In this document: positions 36,484-45,047 of the stretch, piece after piece
How positions within the stretch are numbered: position 1 is the stretch's first letter
Layout: each line of letters starts with the position of its first letter
NCBI GenBank assembly: GCA_035946615.1
Contig: DASYZB010000105.1
Coordinates: 124,001 to 188,000, forward strand
Reading direction: 5' to 3'
DNA: 64,000 bases
From: Verrucomicrobiia bacterium
Lineage (GTDB): Bacteria > Verrucomicrobiota > Verrucomicrobiia > Limisphaerales > UBA8199
Notes under the pieces: model-generated
Database searches by the model: none
What the model was told of the DNA's origin: nothing
What the model saw: the letters and a program-made list of their open reading frames with translations, nothing else
Position numbers and translations under genes: made by a program

Positions 36484-37035
36484 ATGCCTGATCACCCCGT
36501 CATCTTGCTCGTTGAAGACCAGGAAAATGACGCTCTCTTAATTCGCCGGGCGTTTACCAAAAGCAGAGTTCTCAATCCGGTGCAAGTGGTTAGAAACGGC
36601 GAGCAAGCCATCGCTTATCTACAGGGCAAAGGTCCTTTCGCTAACCGTGGTGAGTATCCTATTCCCTCGCTGGTGCTGCTGGATATAAAGATGCCGGGCA
36701 TTGACGGTTTTGAAGTGTTGCGATGGATTCGCCAGGAATCCTCATTGCCCAATTTGCGAGTGGTCATGCTGACCTCCTCGGATGAAATCCGCGATGTGAG
36801 CCTGGCATACAAACTGGGAGCGAACTCGTTTCTGGTAAAGCCGTTGGATTTTGAGCGGTTCGTCGAGATCACCGCAGCTCTAAGCGGTTATTGGCTGTGG
36901 CTCGACCGTGCGCCGGAAAACTCGCTCCCGCCCGAAACCAAGCCGACCAGTGACACGGAGATTCTCCGAAGGATTGGGGTGGAGCGGTGGCGTGATGCGG
37001 CTTCCAAAACCGATTCGGCAGGAAATCTTTTGTGA
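36484..37035 (+). CDS. Single-domain response regulator (Rcp1-like CheY)
   Basis: 183 residues from ATG 36484; the open frame begins at TTG 36469 but the ATG fits the receiver domain better. Receiver landmarks are ILLVEDQENDALLIRRAF (E11, D12), the phosphoacceptor D67 in LVLLDIKMPGIDGFEVLRWI, VVMLTSSDE and SFLVKPLDFERF (conserved Lys). The insert around residues 45-60 (YLQGKGPFANRGEYPIPS) is typical of Rcp1/phytochrome-type stand-alone regulators. There is no output domain; a 40-residue basic tail follows. Its cognate histidine kinase is not in the window. Confidence 0.88.
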   Translation: MPDHPVILLVEDQENDALLIRRAFTKSRVLNPVQVVRNGEQAIAYLQGKGPFANRGEYPIPSLVLLDIKMPGIDGFEVLRWIRQESSLPNLRVVMLTSSDEIRDVSLAYKLGANSFLVKPLDFERFVEITAALSGYWLWLDRAPENSLPPETKPTSDTEILRRIGVERWRDAASKTDSAGNLL

Positions 37036-37103
37036 GAAGCGAGTCCCGGGAACGTCGCGATGCAGTGCGCTTATTTTAGCTGGGGACGCGCCCGCTCCGC
37101 AGG

Positions 37104-38663
37104 TTACTCCGGCAGATTCAAGCCGGCGGCGCGTTGTAGGCGGGCGCGGGCGGCGTCGTAGTCGTGGAGGGCCTGGATTTGAGTGCTGCGGGCATCGGTG
37201 AGGGCTGTCTGCGCGCTCAGCACGTCCAGTTGGGTTCCTGTGCCGGCTTGTTCCCGGGCCCGGGCCAGGCGAAGGGCTTCTTCGGCCTCTTCGACGACCT
37301 TTTTTTGCGATTCCAGCACCTCGCGCGCCTCGATGAAATTGGAGTAGGCAGTGCGCACTTCCAATTCGATCCTGCGGGTGGTGTCGTCGAGGTCCACCTC
37401 GGCGCGTTCGTAATTGGCGGTGGCTTCCAGGATGCGGCCCTGGGTGCGGAGGCCGTCAAAGAGGTTCCAGGTGAGCTGAGCGCCGGCGATCCAGCCATGG
37501 AGTTCGGCGCCGAGGTCCTGGCTGAGCACGGAGTTGTGGGTGTCATAGCCGACGAAGCCCTGCAAGCTCGGTTTGTAACCGGCTTTGGCGGTAACGAGGT
37601 CCTCCTTGCGAAGGGCCTGTGCTTTGCGCAGGGAGCCCAACTCGGTGCGGCGTTCCAGGGCCAGGTTGAGCGCGCGGGTGAGTTCCAGTTCGAACGGGTC
37701 GGCTTCGAGGCGGCCTGAGAGGTTGAGCGGAATCTCCTGGAACGTCTCGCGCGGGATGTTGAACCCGAGGAGATTGGCGAGGTTGTTTTTGGAAATCCGC
37801 AGGCTGTTGCGGGCGTTAATGAGTTTGGGCCGGGCATTGGCCAGCTCGACCTCAGCGCGCAAAACGTTGAATCGGGGAACGGTCCCGGCTTCGAAGCGCC
37901 GGTTGGTGTCGGTCAGCTCGCGGGTGAGCAGCTCGACGGAGGCCTCCTGGACGGTGATCTGCTGGGCCGCCATGAGCACGTCGAAATAGGCCAATTCGAC
38001 GTTCAGGACCGTGTCGGCGACGGTGGTTTGGTAATTCAACATGGATTGCTGCCTCGTCAGGCGCGCCGCGCGCAGCGACGAGAGGATGCGTCCGCCTTCA
38101 TAGATGGACTGGACGAGCTTGAGCTGGGAAACCCAGTTTTCCGTGGTGCCGAAAGTAAAGCCCGGGCCCTGGAAACTATCAATATCGGAGCGCTGGGCGT
38201 CGGAGTAGCTGCCGTTGATGCCGATGGTGGGCAGAGCGATGGCGCGTGTCTGGATGGCCACACCCTGAGCCGCTTCGATGTCTTTGCGAGCGCGCTGGAT
38301 GCTTGGATTCTGGGTCAGGGCCAGGTTGACCGCATCGGCCAATGAGAGTGGCGTGGTAATCAGGGTGTGCTCGGGCGGGGGAGTCGTCGAAGGCGCTGCT
38401 GCCGCAGGGAGCGCCTGCCAGGCCGCTATCCCAAAGAGCAGAATGGGCACGAGACCACCCTGCCCCGGTCGTTTGCCAGGCTCACCATTGGAAATGGGTT
38501 GGGTTAAGGGAACGGGCGCCGGCCTCGAGGGGTCTGGTTCCAAGCCGCATGTGTGCATAAAAACACTCCGCGCTGCGGACTCACAACTGCCGGTCAACTC
38601 CATATACAACTTCACCAGTCTTTGTTCACCCTCGTCATCTTTTTCCAGGTGGCTGTTCATCAT
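37104..38663 (-). CDS. TolC-family outer membrane efflux protein with N-terminal extension
   Basis: 519 residues. Residues about 105-510 form two OEP repeats with the usual coiled-coil pattern (LSLADAVNLALTQNPSIQRA, and in repeat two ALNLALERRTELGSLRKAQA). A membrane-like segment, PILLFGIAAWQALPAAAAP, lies at about 72-90 and would serve as signal peptide. It is preceded by about 70 residues (LVKLYMELTGSCESAARSVF near 17) that are not part of the family. Either the start lies further downstream or this is an unusual cytoplasmic extension. No membrane-fusion or pump gene is adjacent. Confidence 0.85.
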   Translation of the reverse strand: MMNSHLEKDDEGEQRLVKLYMELTGSCESAARSVFMHTCGLEPDPSRPAPVPLTQPISNGEPGKRPGQGGLVPILLFGIAAWQALPAAAAPSTTPPPEHTLITTPLSLADAVNLALTQNPSIQRARKDIEAAQGVAIQTRAIALPTIGINGSYSDAQRSDIDSFQGPGFTFGTTENWVSQLKLVQSIYEGGRILSSLRAARLTRQQSMLNYQTTVADTVLNVELAYFDVLMAAQQITVQEASVELLTRELTDTNRRFEAGTVPRFNVLRAEVELANARPKLINARNSLRISKNNLANLLGFNIPRETFQEIPLNLSGRLEADPFELELTRALNLALERRTELGSLRKAQALRKEDLVTAKAGYKPSLQGFVGYDTHNSVLSQDLGAELHGWIAGAQLTWNLFDGLRTQGRILEATANYERAEVDLDDTTRRIELEVRTAYSNFIEAREVLESQKKVVEEAEEALRLARAREQAGTGTQLDVLSAQTALTDARSTQIQALHDYDAARARLQRAAGLNLPE

Positions 38664-38750
38664 TCAATCGGTGGCTGTGTAGCACGTTTCGAGGACGCGC
38701 GATATAATTTTCTGAGCGGCCACCGAGGCAGAGCAGCCCCCTTTTCGCCT

Positions 38751-38831
38751 TCCTTTGTCGGAAACTTTGTCGAATGGTTTGGTCAAACCCGGCACTGATT
38801 GCTCACTCGTCACAAGCTCAAAGTTTCCGAC
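38751..38831. repeat. TTTGTCGGAAAC family element, copy A
   Basis: The first 60 bases (38751-38810) match the reverse complement of 44886-44945 at about 50 of 60 positions. GTCGGAAACTTT at 38757-38768 has a perfect inverted 12-mer, AAAGTTTCCGAC, at 38820-38831. It lies upstream of the GH51 gene, in the gap after the divergent TolC gene, so it may overlap their promoters. Confidence 0.75.
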
Positions 38832-38910
38832 CGCCGAGGCAGAAAAACAGATTCTCACCCATGCAGAAATCTCTCGCCACGGCATGGGACCTCTGGTTGC
38901 CTTCCAGCGT

Positions 38911-40557
38911 ATGCCGGAACAAAAACCCGCCGTAATTCCGATCACTCGACGCCGATTTATTCAACAGGCCGCCGTTGGCAGCGCTGCTCTGTTGGCTCTC
39001 CCCGCCGCACGGGCCGCGGGACCCGGCGCCTGGATTGATATCCTGCTGGACGAGCCCATCGGGACCATCTCCCCTGACCTTTACGGGCACTTCACCGAGC
39101 ACATCGGCGGCGTCATCTACGACGGTATCTGGGTCGGCCAAGACTCCAAAATCCCTAACCAGGGCGGCATCCGCTCGGCGCTGGTCAAGCAGATGAAACG
39201 AATCAAGCCATCGGTCGTGCGTTGGCCTGGAGGTTGCTTCGCCGATAGCTATGATTGGCGCGATGGCGTTGGCCCCCGCGCTCAGCGACCCCGTCGAACC
39301 AATTTCTGGATCAACGACCCCTTTCTCGCAACCGCCCCCGATGGCCCCGCAAAATTCGACCCCAACGAATTCGGGACAAACGAGTTCATGCATTTTTGCA
39401 GGCTCATCGGAGCGCAGCCGTATCTGGCGGCTAATTTGCGCAGCAACACCCCGCGCGATTTCTATCAATGGGTCGAATACTGCAACGCGCCTGCAGGCAA
39501 AACCACTCTCTCGTCCCAACGCGCCGCCAACGGCGATCCCGAACCGTTCGACGTGCGCTTTTGGGGTGTCGGAAACGAATCCTGGGGTTGCGGCGGCAAT
39601 TTTACTCCCGAGGAATACGCGATGGAATTCCGCCGCTTTACCGCCTGGGTGCCCGGCTACGGAGTCCCGCTGGCCTTCATCGGGTCCGGCCCGAACGGGG
39701 GCGACATCGATTGGACGCGGAAATTCTTCGAGCGCCTCACCGAGCGCGACCGCGGCCTGATTCGTAGCCTCTATGGCTGGGCGATGCACTATTATTGCGG
39801 CACGGCCGGCAAAGGCGATGCCATTGATTTTACCGTTGGCGATTGGTATGAGCTGCTGGCCAAAGCCCTTCGAATGGAACCTCTCATCGAGGCGCACTGG
39901 GCCGCCATGGCTGAGCGCGACCCCCAACACCATGTCAAACTGGTCGTGGACGAATGGGGCGCCTGGCATCGCCCCGGCACCCAGGTTGACCGCTCCCACC
40001 TTTTCGGCCAAACCTCCACCATGCGCGATGCCCTCATCGCAGCGCTCACCCTGGACATTTTCAACCGGCACGCCGAGAAAGTTGCCATGGCCAACGTGGC
40101 GCAGCTTATCAATAACCTGCACTCGTTGTTTCTGGCCCACGAAGAGCGTTTCGTCGCTACGCCCAACTTCTACGTGTTCGAAATGTACGCCGCCCATCAC
40201 CATGGCAAATCGCTGCGCGCGATTTTCGATGCGCCCCAGGTTGGAGGCGGGCAAGGCAGCGGAGGGCGGCTGCCGGGGCTGGCCGGGTCGGCATCTTTGC
40301 ATGACCAGCAATTGATTCTGACGGTCGTCAATCCTCATCCAACCGAGCCGCGCGAAGCGGCTATCAACGTCCGCGGCGCTGCGGTTCAATCCGCAAAGGG
40401 CCGCGTTTTGGCCTCCAACGATATCCATGCTCATAACACATTCGACCAGCCTCATGCCGTCGAAGCGCGCGATATCAACGTCGAGGTGAATGGCGGGAAA
40501 TTGAGTCCTGTCTTTGCGCCCGCATCGATTACAAGACTGGAGATGGCTCTGGGCTGA
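38911..40557 (+). CDS. Alpha-L-arabinofuranosidase, GH51, Tat-exported
   Basis: 548 residues from ATG 38911 (an ATG at 38884 is also possible). The Tat signal is ITRRRFIQQAAVGSAALLAL, cleaved near AARAA. GH51 landmarks: GTISPDLYGHFTEHIGGVIY, VRWPGGCFADSYDWRDGVGP, the acid/base E223 in GVGNESWG, and the nucleophile E348 in VVDEWGAWH. It would release arabinose from arabinan or arabinoxylan side chains outside the cytoplasm, which araA (15.6 kb) could then use. Most GH51 enzymes are cytoplasmic, so Tat export is notable. A long open frame on the opposite strand is a codon-bias shadow. Confidence 0.92.
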   Translation: MPEQKPAVIPITRRRFIQQAAVGSAALLALPAARAAGPGAWIDILLDEPIGTISPDLYGHFTEHIGGVIYDGIWVGQDSKIPNQGGIRSALVKQMKRIKPSVVRWPGGCFADSYDWRDGVGPRAQRPRRTNFWINDPFLATAPDGPAKFDPNEFGTNEFMHFCRLIGAQPYLAANLRSNTPRDFYQWVEYCNAPAGKTTLSSQRAANGDPEPFDVRFWGVGNESWGCGGNFTPEEYAMEFRRFTAWVPGYGVPLAFIGSGPNGGDIDWTRKFFERLTERDRGLIRSLYGWAMHYYCGTAGKGDAIDFTVGDWYELLAKALRMEPLIEAHWAAMAERDPQHHVKLVVDEWGAWHRPGTQVDRSHLFGQTSTMRDALIAALTLDIFNRHAEKVAMANVAQLINNLHSLFLAHEERFVATPNFYVFEMYAAHHHGKSLRAIFDAPQVGGGQGSGGRLPGLAGSASLHDQQLILTVVNPHPTEPREAAINVRGAAVQSAKGRVLASNDIHAHNTFDQPHAVEARDINVEVNGGKLSPVFAPASITRLEMALG

Positions 40558-40565
40558 GGCCCTCT

Positions 40566-41327
40566 CTACGCGGGCTTGGCCCCGAACACATTCTCCAAAA
40601 TAACCTCCTTGGTTTTCCACAGCAAAGCCATCGTCAACGCGATGGGCAGCAACACCAGCGGGACCAGCATCGCCAACGACCAGAAAATGCCCTGGTCCAG
40701 GAGCGCTTTGAGCCCGTACAGGGGGGAAACTAACAGGAGTTTTGGCCAGTGATTGAGGGCAAGAAATGCGAGGCCAATCAGGACTGTGACGGCGAGCAGA
40801 TTGAGATTGAGCTTGGTAAATTGTTTTATTTCCAGCCGCAGGGTTTCGTCGGGCAACATGGCCCCGAGCCGTTGCAACACCAGGTTCAGGCTCGCAAGAA
40901 AGAGCAAGGCCGAAAACCCCATCAAAAGGACCATCACCAAAAACAGGCTATTGCCCGGGACCTTGTTCCACCAATACAGGAAAGGGCTGAGGCCAAAATT
41001 GATTAGGCTCAGAACCCGGGCTCTATCCAGGGCGTTGCGCCACACCCGTTCCTGCTTTTGGAATCCGCCCAATTTCCAAAGGCCATAGACCAGCAGGCCG
41101 GTGCAGGCCAGTGGCGGCGCCACACCCATCGAGCGCAAGGTCTCTGCCCTCACGGTATTGAAGCACACCACCAACCCCAGGGGCAGGCCCCAGAATAGCG
41201 CCGAGAGGCCGCGCGCCAGCAGGCCCAACGACGGCAGCAGGTCGGGATGGGCAACCTGTTCGGCCATCACCGGGGCACGCGGGCGGGCGGGGTCGGAGCG
41301 CGCTGGCTCATTAGGGGGGGCCTTCAA
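40566..41327 (-). CDS. Polytopic membrane protein of unknown function
   Basis: 253 residues with about six hydrophobic helices (GLSALFWGLPLGLVVCFNTV, PGNSLFLVMVLLMGFSALLF, LLAVTVLIGLAFLALNHW, SLAMLVPLVLLPIALTMALL) and a proline/arginine-rich N-terminus. The family is not recognised. Its start overlaps the speA stop by four bases (ATGA type), so it is translated with arginine decarboxylase. A link to polyamine or arginine handling is possible from position only. Confidence 0.75.
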   Translation of the reverse strand: MKAPPNEPARSDPARPRAPVMAEQVAHPDLLPSLGLLARGLSALFWGLPLGLVVCFNTVRAETLRSMGVAPPLACTGLLVYGLWKLGGFQKQERVWRNALDRARVLSLINFGLSPFLYWWNKVPGNSLFLVMVLLMGFSALLFLASLNLVLQRLGAMLPDETLRLEIKQFTKLNLNLLAVTVLIGLAFLALNHWPKLLLVSPLYGLKALLDQGIFWSLAMLVPLVLLPIALTMALLWKTKEVILENVFGAKPA

Positions 41328-43264
41328 AAGCTGAGATACGTGTACTCCTTAAGTCCTCGCTCGTAATCATCCAGCAGCCGCATGGCTTCCGAGGGTTTCA
41401 TCCGATCCGATTTGATCGCCTCATCGACCTGCGCTTTCATCTGCCGTTTGAGTTCCTTTTCATCGTATTGAACCGAGTCGAGCGCCTGCCCGATCGTCGT
41501 GCCTTCTATAATTTCTTCGACGTAATAGCCGGCAGGTTCGTCCGGATCGAGAAAGACGTGAACTTCATTGACGCGCCCAAACAGGTTGTGCAGGTCGCCC
41601 ATGATATCCTGGTAAGCGCCCATGAGAAAAAAGCCGAGGTAGTACGGGTCGGGCATGCCGTTGCCATTGGCGTGCAGCGGGTGCAGCGAGAGGGTGTCGC
41701 GCACGTCGCGCAGGTCGATAAACTTATTGACCTGCCCATCGGAATCGCAGGTGATATCCACCAGCGTGGCTTCGCGTGTGGGCCGTTCGTGAAGTCTGCT
41801 AATGGGCATCACCGGGAACAATTGGCCCAGCGCCCAGTGGTCCAGCAAGGATTGGAACACAGAAAAATTGCACAGGTACTGGTCCCCCAGGCTGTCTTCG
41901 AGCTTGCGGATTTCCTCGGGCACATAGGCCTGGCCTTTAAAGCTCTCTACCACTTCCAGGCTGATTTCCCAATAGAGATGCTCGATCTTCGCCTTCTCCG
42001 GCAATTCCAACATGCCCAGGGTGAACATGTGCTGGGCATCCTCTTTGCGTTCCAGCGCATCGTGATACGCCTCGAGCTTGTTCAGTTTCGGCAGGTTCTT
42101 GCGGATATCGAGCAACTCCTTTACCAGCGGCTGTTCGTTCTCGGTGTAATGGAAGTAATCGCCGGGGCGAATCTTGGCAATTGACCCAAACACCTCGACG
42201 ATCAACACACTGTGGTGCGCCACAACCGCTCGCCCACTCTCGCTGATGATGTCCGGGTGCCGCACCTTCTCGGCGTTGCACACATCGGCGATGTAATAAA
42301 CGATGTCGTTGGCGTATTCCTGCAAGGTGTAATTGGTCGAGCTGTCAAAGGCCGAGCGGCTCCCGTCGTAATCGACACCCAGGCCCCCGCCCACGTCCAG
42401 GTAATCGATCGGAAAGCCCATCTTCTGCAGCTTCGCATAAAATCGCGCCGCCTCCTGCACCGCCCTCTTCACAATCAGAATATCCGGCACCTGCGACCCG
42501 ATGTGGAAATGGAGCAACCGGAAGCAGTGTCCCAGGTTTTCAGTCTTTAGCATCTCCGTGGCCACCAGCAACTCGGCTGTGCTCAGCCCGAACTTGGCAT
42601 TTTCTCCGGCGCTATCAGCCCATTTGCCCCCGCCCTTGCTCAACAGCCGCGCCCGGACACCAATCAGAGGCTCGACCCCAAGTTGTTTGGAAATGGTGAT
42701 GATGGCCCTCAGCTCTTCGAGCTTTTCGACCACCATGATGACCTTCTTGCCAAGCTTATTGCCCAGCAGCGCCATCCGGATAAACGCGGCGTCCTTGTAG
42801 CCGTTGCACACAATCAAACTGCCTAGCTGGCTTTGAAGCGCCAGGCCGGCAAACAATTCCGGTTTGCTGCCCACTTCCAATCCAAATTCGTAAGGCTTGC
42901 CCGCATCCAGGATTTCTTCAACCACCTCGCGAAGCTGATTGACCTTTATTGGAAAAACGCCCCGGTACCTGCCTTGGTAATTGAATTCGCTGATCGCGCT
43001 GCGGAAGGCCAGGTTTATCGACTCCACCCGGTGCCTCAATATATCCTGAAACCGGATCAGGACCGGAAACTTCAGCCCGCGCGCCTTGGCCTCCTCGATC
43101 ACATCGGTGATATCGACCGATGCCCCCGCGTCGCGCAACGGCTTGGCGATGACACGGCCCGCCTCGTTGATATCGAAGTACTCGGCCCCCCATCGATGTA
43201 TGCAATACAAGTTTCGCGCCTGCTGGATGTCCCAGGCCGGGCTGGCCTCGTTAGAGTTGCTCAT
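41324..43264 (-). CDS. speA: Biosynthetic arginine decarboxylase
   Basis: 646 residues, typical SpeA. It converts arginine to agmatine, first step of putrescine and spermidine synthesis. The PLP lysine is K107 in YRGVFPIKVNQ; the glycine-rich LDVGGGLGVDYDGSRSAFDS segment near 290 binds the cofactor phosphate. ISESGRAVVAHHSVLIVEVF and the C-terminal active-site Cys region (ITCDSDGQVNKFIDL, near 505) are intact. The N-terminus (WDIQQARNLYCIHRWGAEYF) is the standard family start. It leads a two-gene unit with the membrane protein. Confidence 0.96.
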   Translation of the reverse strand: MSNSNEASPAWDIQQARNLYCIHRWGAEYFDINEAGRVIAKPLRDAGASVDITDVIEEAKARGLKFPVLIRFQDILRHRVESINLAFRSAISEFNYQGRYRGVFPIKVNQLREVVEEILDAGKPYEFGLEVGSKPELFAGLALQSQLGSLIVCNGYKDAAFIRMALLGNKLGKKVIMVVEKLEELRAIITISKQLGVEPLIGVRARLLSKGGGKWADSAGENAKFGLSTAELLVATEMLKTENLGHCFRLLHFHIGSQVPDILIVKRAVQEAARFYAKLQKMGFPIDYLDVGGGLGVDYDGSRSAFDSSTNYTLQEYANDIVYYIADVCNAEKVRHPDIISESGRAVVAHHSVLIVEVFGSIAKIRPGDYFHYTENEQPLVKELLDIRKNLPKLNKLEAYHDALERKEDAQHMFTLGMLELPEKAKIEHLYWEISLEVVESFKGQAYVPEEIRKLEDSLGDQYLCNFSVFQSLLDHWALGQLFPVMPISRLHERPTREATLVDITCDSDGQVNKFIDLRDVRDTLSLHPLHANGNGMPDPYYLGFFLMGAYQDIMGDLHNLFGRVNEVHVFLDPDEPAGYYVEEIIEGTTIGQALDSVQYDEKELKRQMKAQVDEAIKSDRMKPSEAMRLLDDYERGLKEYTYLSF

Positions 43265-43389
43265 TTCGATTCCGACAAACCGACCGCACTATAGAATGCT
43301 CGACAGAGAATTCAATACACGCTTTTGGATTTTTTTAGCGCCTGCTTTGTAAAAATAGAATTGCCGCCATTCCCCGTCGTCCCTGGTCT

Positions 43390-43476
43390 GTAGCAGCCGA
43401 CGCCAGGAGGCTCTAATCTCAGTCCCGAGTTTCACCGGGCGCTGGTCCGTAGCAGCCGACGCCAGGAGGCTCTGAC
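43390..43476. repeat. REP-like elements in direct orientation, period 59
   Basis: GTAGCAGCCGACGCCAGGAG followed by GCTCT occurs at 43390-43414 and again at 43449-43473. The intervening CAGTCCCGAGTTTCACCGGG is related to the core of the 22.97 kb pair. Unlike the other two sites the two units are tandem rather than inverted. The second runs up to the stop codon of the MetE-like gene (43477). The rest of the 212-base gap (43265-43476) upstream of speA shows nothing else. Confidence 0.8.
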
Positions 43477-44733
43477 TCAGCCCTGCTTCAACGGCTTCAG
43501 ATGCGTATATGGCTCGTAATCGGGCAATTGGTCCCACGCCAGCTTTTCATCGGCTGCCGGGATATACCGCTCCGGCAAACCCAGTTCTTTCAGGATGATG
43601 TTGCGCGCCAGCGGAATCCCCGTCGCCTTGTAAAACGCCAGGTGCCGGTTGAACCCTTGCCGGCCAAAACCGCAATCGGTCGATAGCACCAGCTTATCCG
43701 CAGGGATGCATTCCAGGCAGCGCCGGATTCGGCCGGCAATGACATCCGGGAAATCCGCTTGCAGCGTGCGATGGCTGATGACCCCCACCGCTATCTTCTT
43801 CTTCAATCGCTCCTTGAATGGCTTGAACAGCGGCAGTTCTTTGAGATTGTTCTCTGTCGCCTCGATGGTCCAGACATCCCCCTTGAGCCGTTCCAGGTAT
43901 ATCTCGATCGAGTTGGCGTACGACTCGTCGCTGAACACCTTCTGCATGTTCGGATTGCCCCAGCAGGTGTGAATCCAGACCTCGACATTCTCCAGGCCCT
44001 CGACCTCGCGATTGAAGGCATCCACCAGGAAATTCAGAAGCTCTTTCTGGTCGGGGTTGTAGCGGGCCATGAAATGCAGCGTCGGTTCCTCCACCTGGAT
44101 GACTTTGCAGCCCGAGGCCGCCAGTTGGCGCAACTCGCGGTTCATCGCCTCGGCCATGTCCCATATCAACTGCTTCTTATCATCCAGCGCGTAATTCGGC
44201 GTGTGGCTGTCCAGGAAAAATGCCAGCACCTGCGCCGAGCAGGTGCCGAACTTGACCGGCTTGCCCGCCGCAGCCGCCGCCTGCTGCGCTATGCGCCATA
44301 TCTTGGCGTATTCCAGCGGGTTCTTCGGGTCGTGCTCCACCTTCCCGACCACTCGCGGCCAGCGCCACGTCTTGTAAATCGAATCCAGCATCGTTCCCAC
44401 CGGATACGATAACAGCGGCGAGCGGGTTTTCTCGGTTTGCAGCTCCTCCTGCTCGAAGCCCTTCCAGCGTTGCAGCATGTAATGATGCCACGACCGCCCC
44501 GCCACATCTTCATCGAGGTGGTAATCGCCCGTCGTGACGATGTCCAGCCCCGCTCGGGCCTGATCGGACACCACCACCGCGTGGGCGTCGGTGAACTGCT
44601 CCCGAAACCACGGGTCCATCATCGCCGTATCCAGCGGGCGGCCCCACATATTCACGTTGTACCAGCGCGGACGCGGCCACGAGCCGGTGACCGTTGCCGG
44701 CAACATCAAATCCTTGGTTGCAGTAAATGCCAT
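43477..44733 (-). CDS. MetE C-terminal-like (cobalamin-independent methionine synthase fold) protein
   Basis: 418 residues covering only the catalytic barrel of MetE; the N-terminal half of a full MetE (about 750 residues) is absent. Zinc-ligand candidates are H255 and C257 in WIHTCWGNP and the Cys of LVLSTDCGFGRQG near 355. The N-terminus LMLPATVTGSWPRPRWY is the family start. Such core proteins include archaeal-type methionine synthases, epoxyalkane:CoM transferases and methyltransferases of unknown substrate. Whether it makes methionine here is unknown. It is divergent from the EIIA gene. Confidence 0.82.
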   Translation of the reverse strand: MAFTATKDLMLPATVTGSWPRPRWYNVNMWGRPLDTAMMDPWFREQFTDAHAVVVSDQARAGLDIVTTGDYHLDEDVAGRSWHHYMLQRWKGFEQEELQTEKTRSPLLSYPVGTMLDSIYKTWRWPRVVGKVEHDPKNPLEYAKIWRIAQQAAAAAGKPVKFGTCSAQVLAFFLDSHTPNYALDDKKQLIWDMAEAMNRELRQLAASGCKVIQVEEPTLHFMARYNPDQKELLNFLVDAFNREVEGLENVEVWIHTCWGNPNMQKVFSDESYANSIEIYLERLKGDVWTIEATENNLKELPLFKPFKERLKKKIAVGVISHRTLQADFPDVIAGRIRRCLECIPADKLVLSTDCGFGRQGFNRHLAFYKATGIPLARNIILKELGLPERYIPAADEKLAWDQLPDYEPYTHLKPLKQG

Positions 44734-44810
44734 ATGGTTACGGGCAACAGTTTGTCCAAACCCGTTCGATCCACAAGCTGATTTTCTCCCCGCCCAACCT
44801 CGTGTCTCCC

Positions 44811-44945
44811 TTCGTCGGAAACTTTGTCGGAAACCTTGTCGGAAACTTCGTCGAAAACTTTGTCAGAGCTGGGAAGCGCCCTCTGGTGAGTGAGTATTCA
44901 GTCCCGGCCTTGACCAAACCACTCGACAAAGTTCCCGACGAAGGA
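44811..44945. repeat. TTTGTCGGAAAC family element, copy B, with 12-bp tandem repeats
   Basis: Four 12-mers of the form TTYGTCGGAAAC start at 44811, 44823, 44835 and 44847 (the last two with one change each), then TTTGTC. At 44886-44945 lies a 60-base segment that is the reverse complement of copy A with about ten differences. Its end carries GACAAAGTTCCCGACGAAGG, inverted to the tandem units. It occupies most of the 314-base divergent gap 44734-45047, next to a pyrimidine-rich stretch at about 44955-45020 (CCCATCCCTCCCATCCCCCT). Confidence 0.8.
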
Positions 44946-45047
44946 AAGGGCCCACGGTCATCCCATCCCTCCCATCCCCCTCCCATCCCCCCTTCCCTTG
45001 GATTTCCCCTTTACGCCTTCCACTTCCTCCCTACCATATCCCGCTCT

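Noticed and set aside
38818-40620. 600-residue open frame on the minus strand opposite the GH51 gene
   Set aside because: It mirrors the GH51 frame exactly and has low-complexity, arginine-rich composition without any domain; it arises from GC codon bias.
17245-43476. CRISPR array
   Set aside because: The repeats are few, far apart, palindromic in pairs and not separated by spacers of uniform size; no cas genes are present.
44727-45047. Upstream extension of the EIIA frame with FVGNFVGN repeats
   Set aside because: The repeat translation comes from the 12-bp tandem repeat element; the EIIA domain begins just after ATG 45048.
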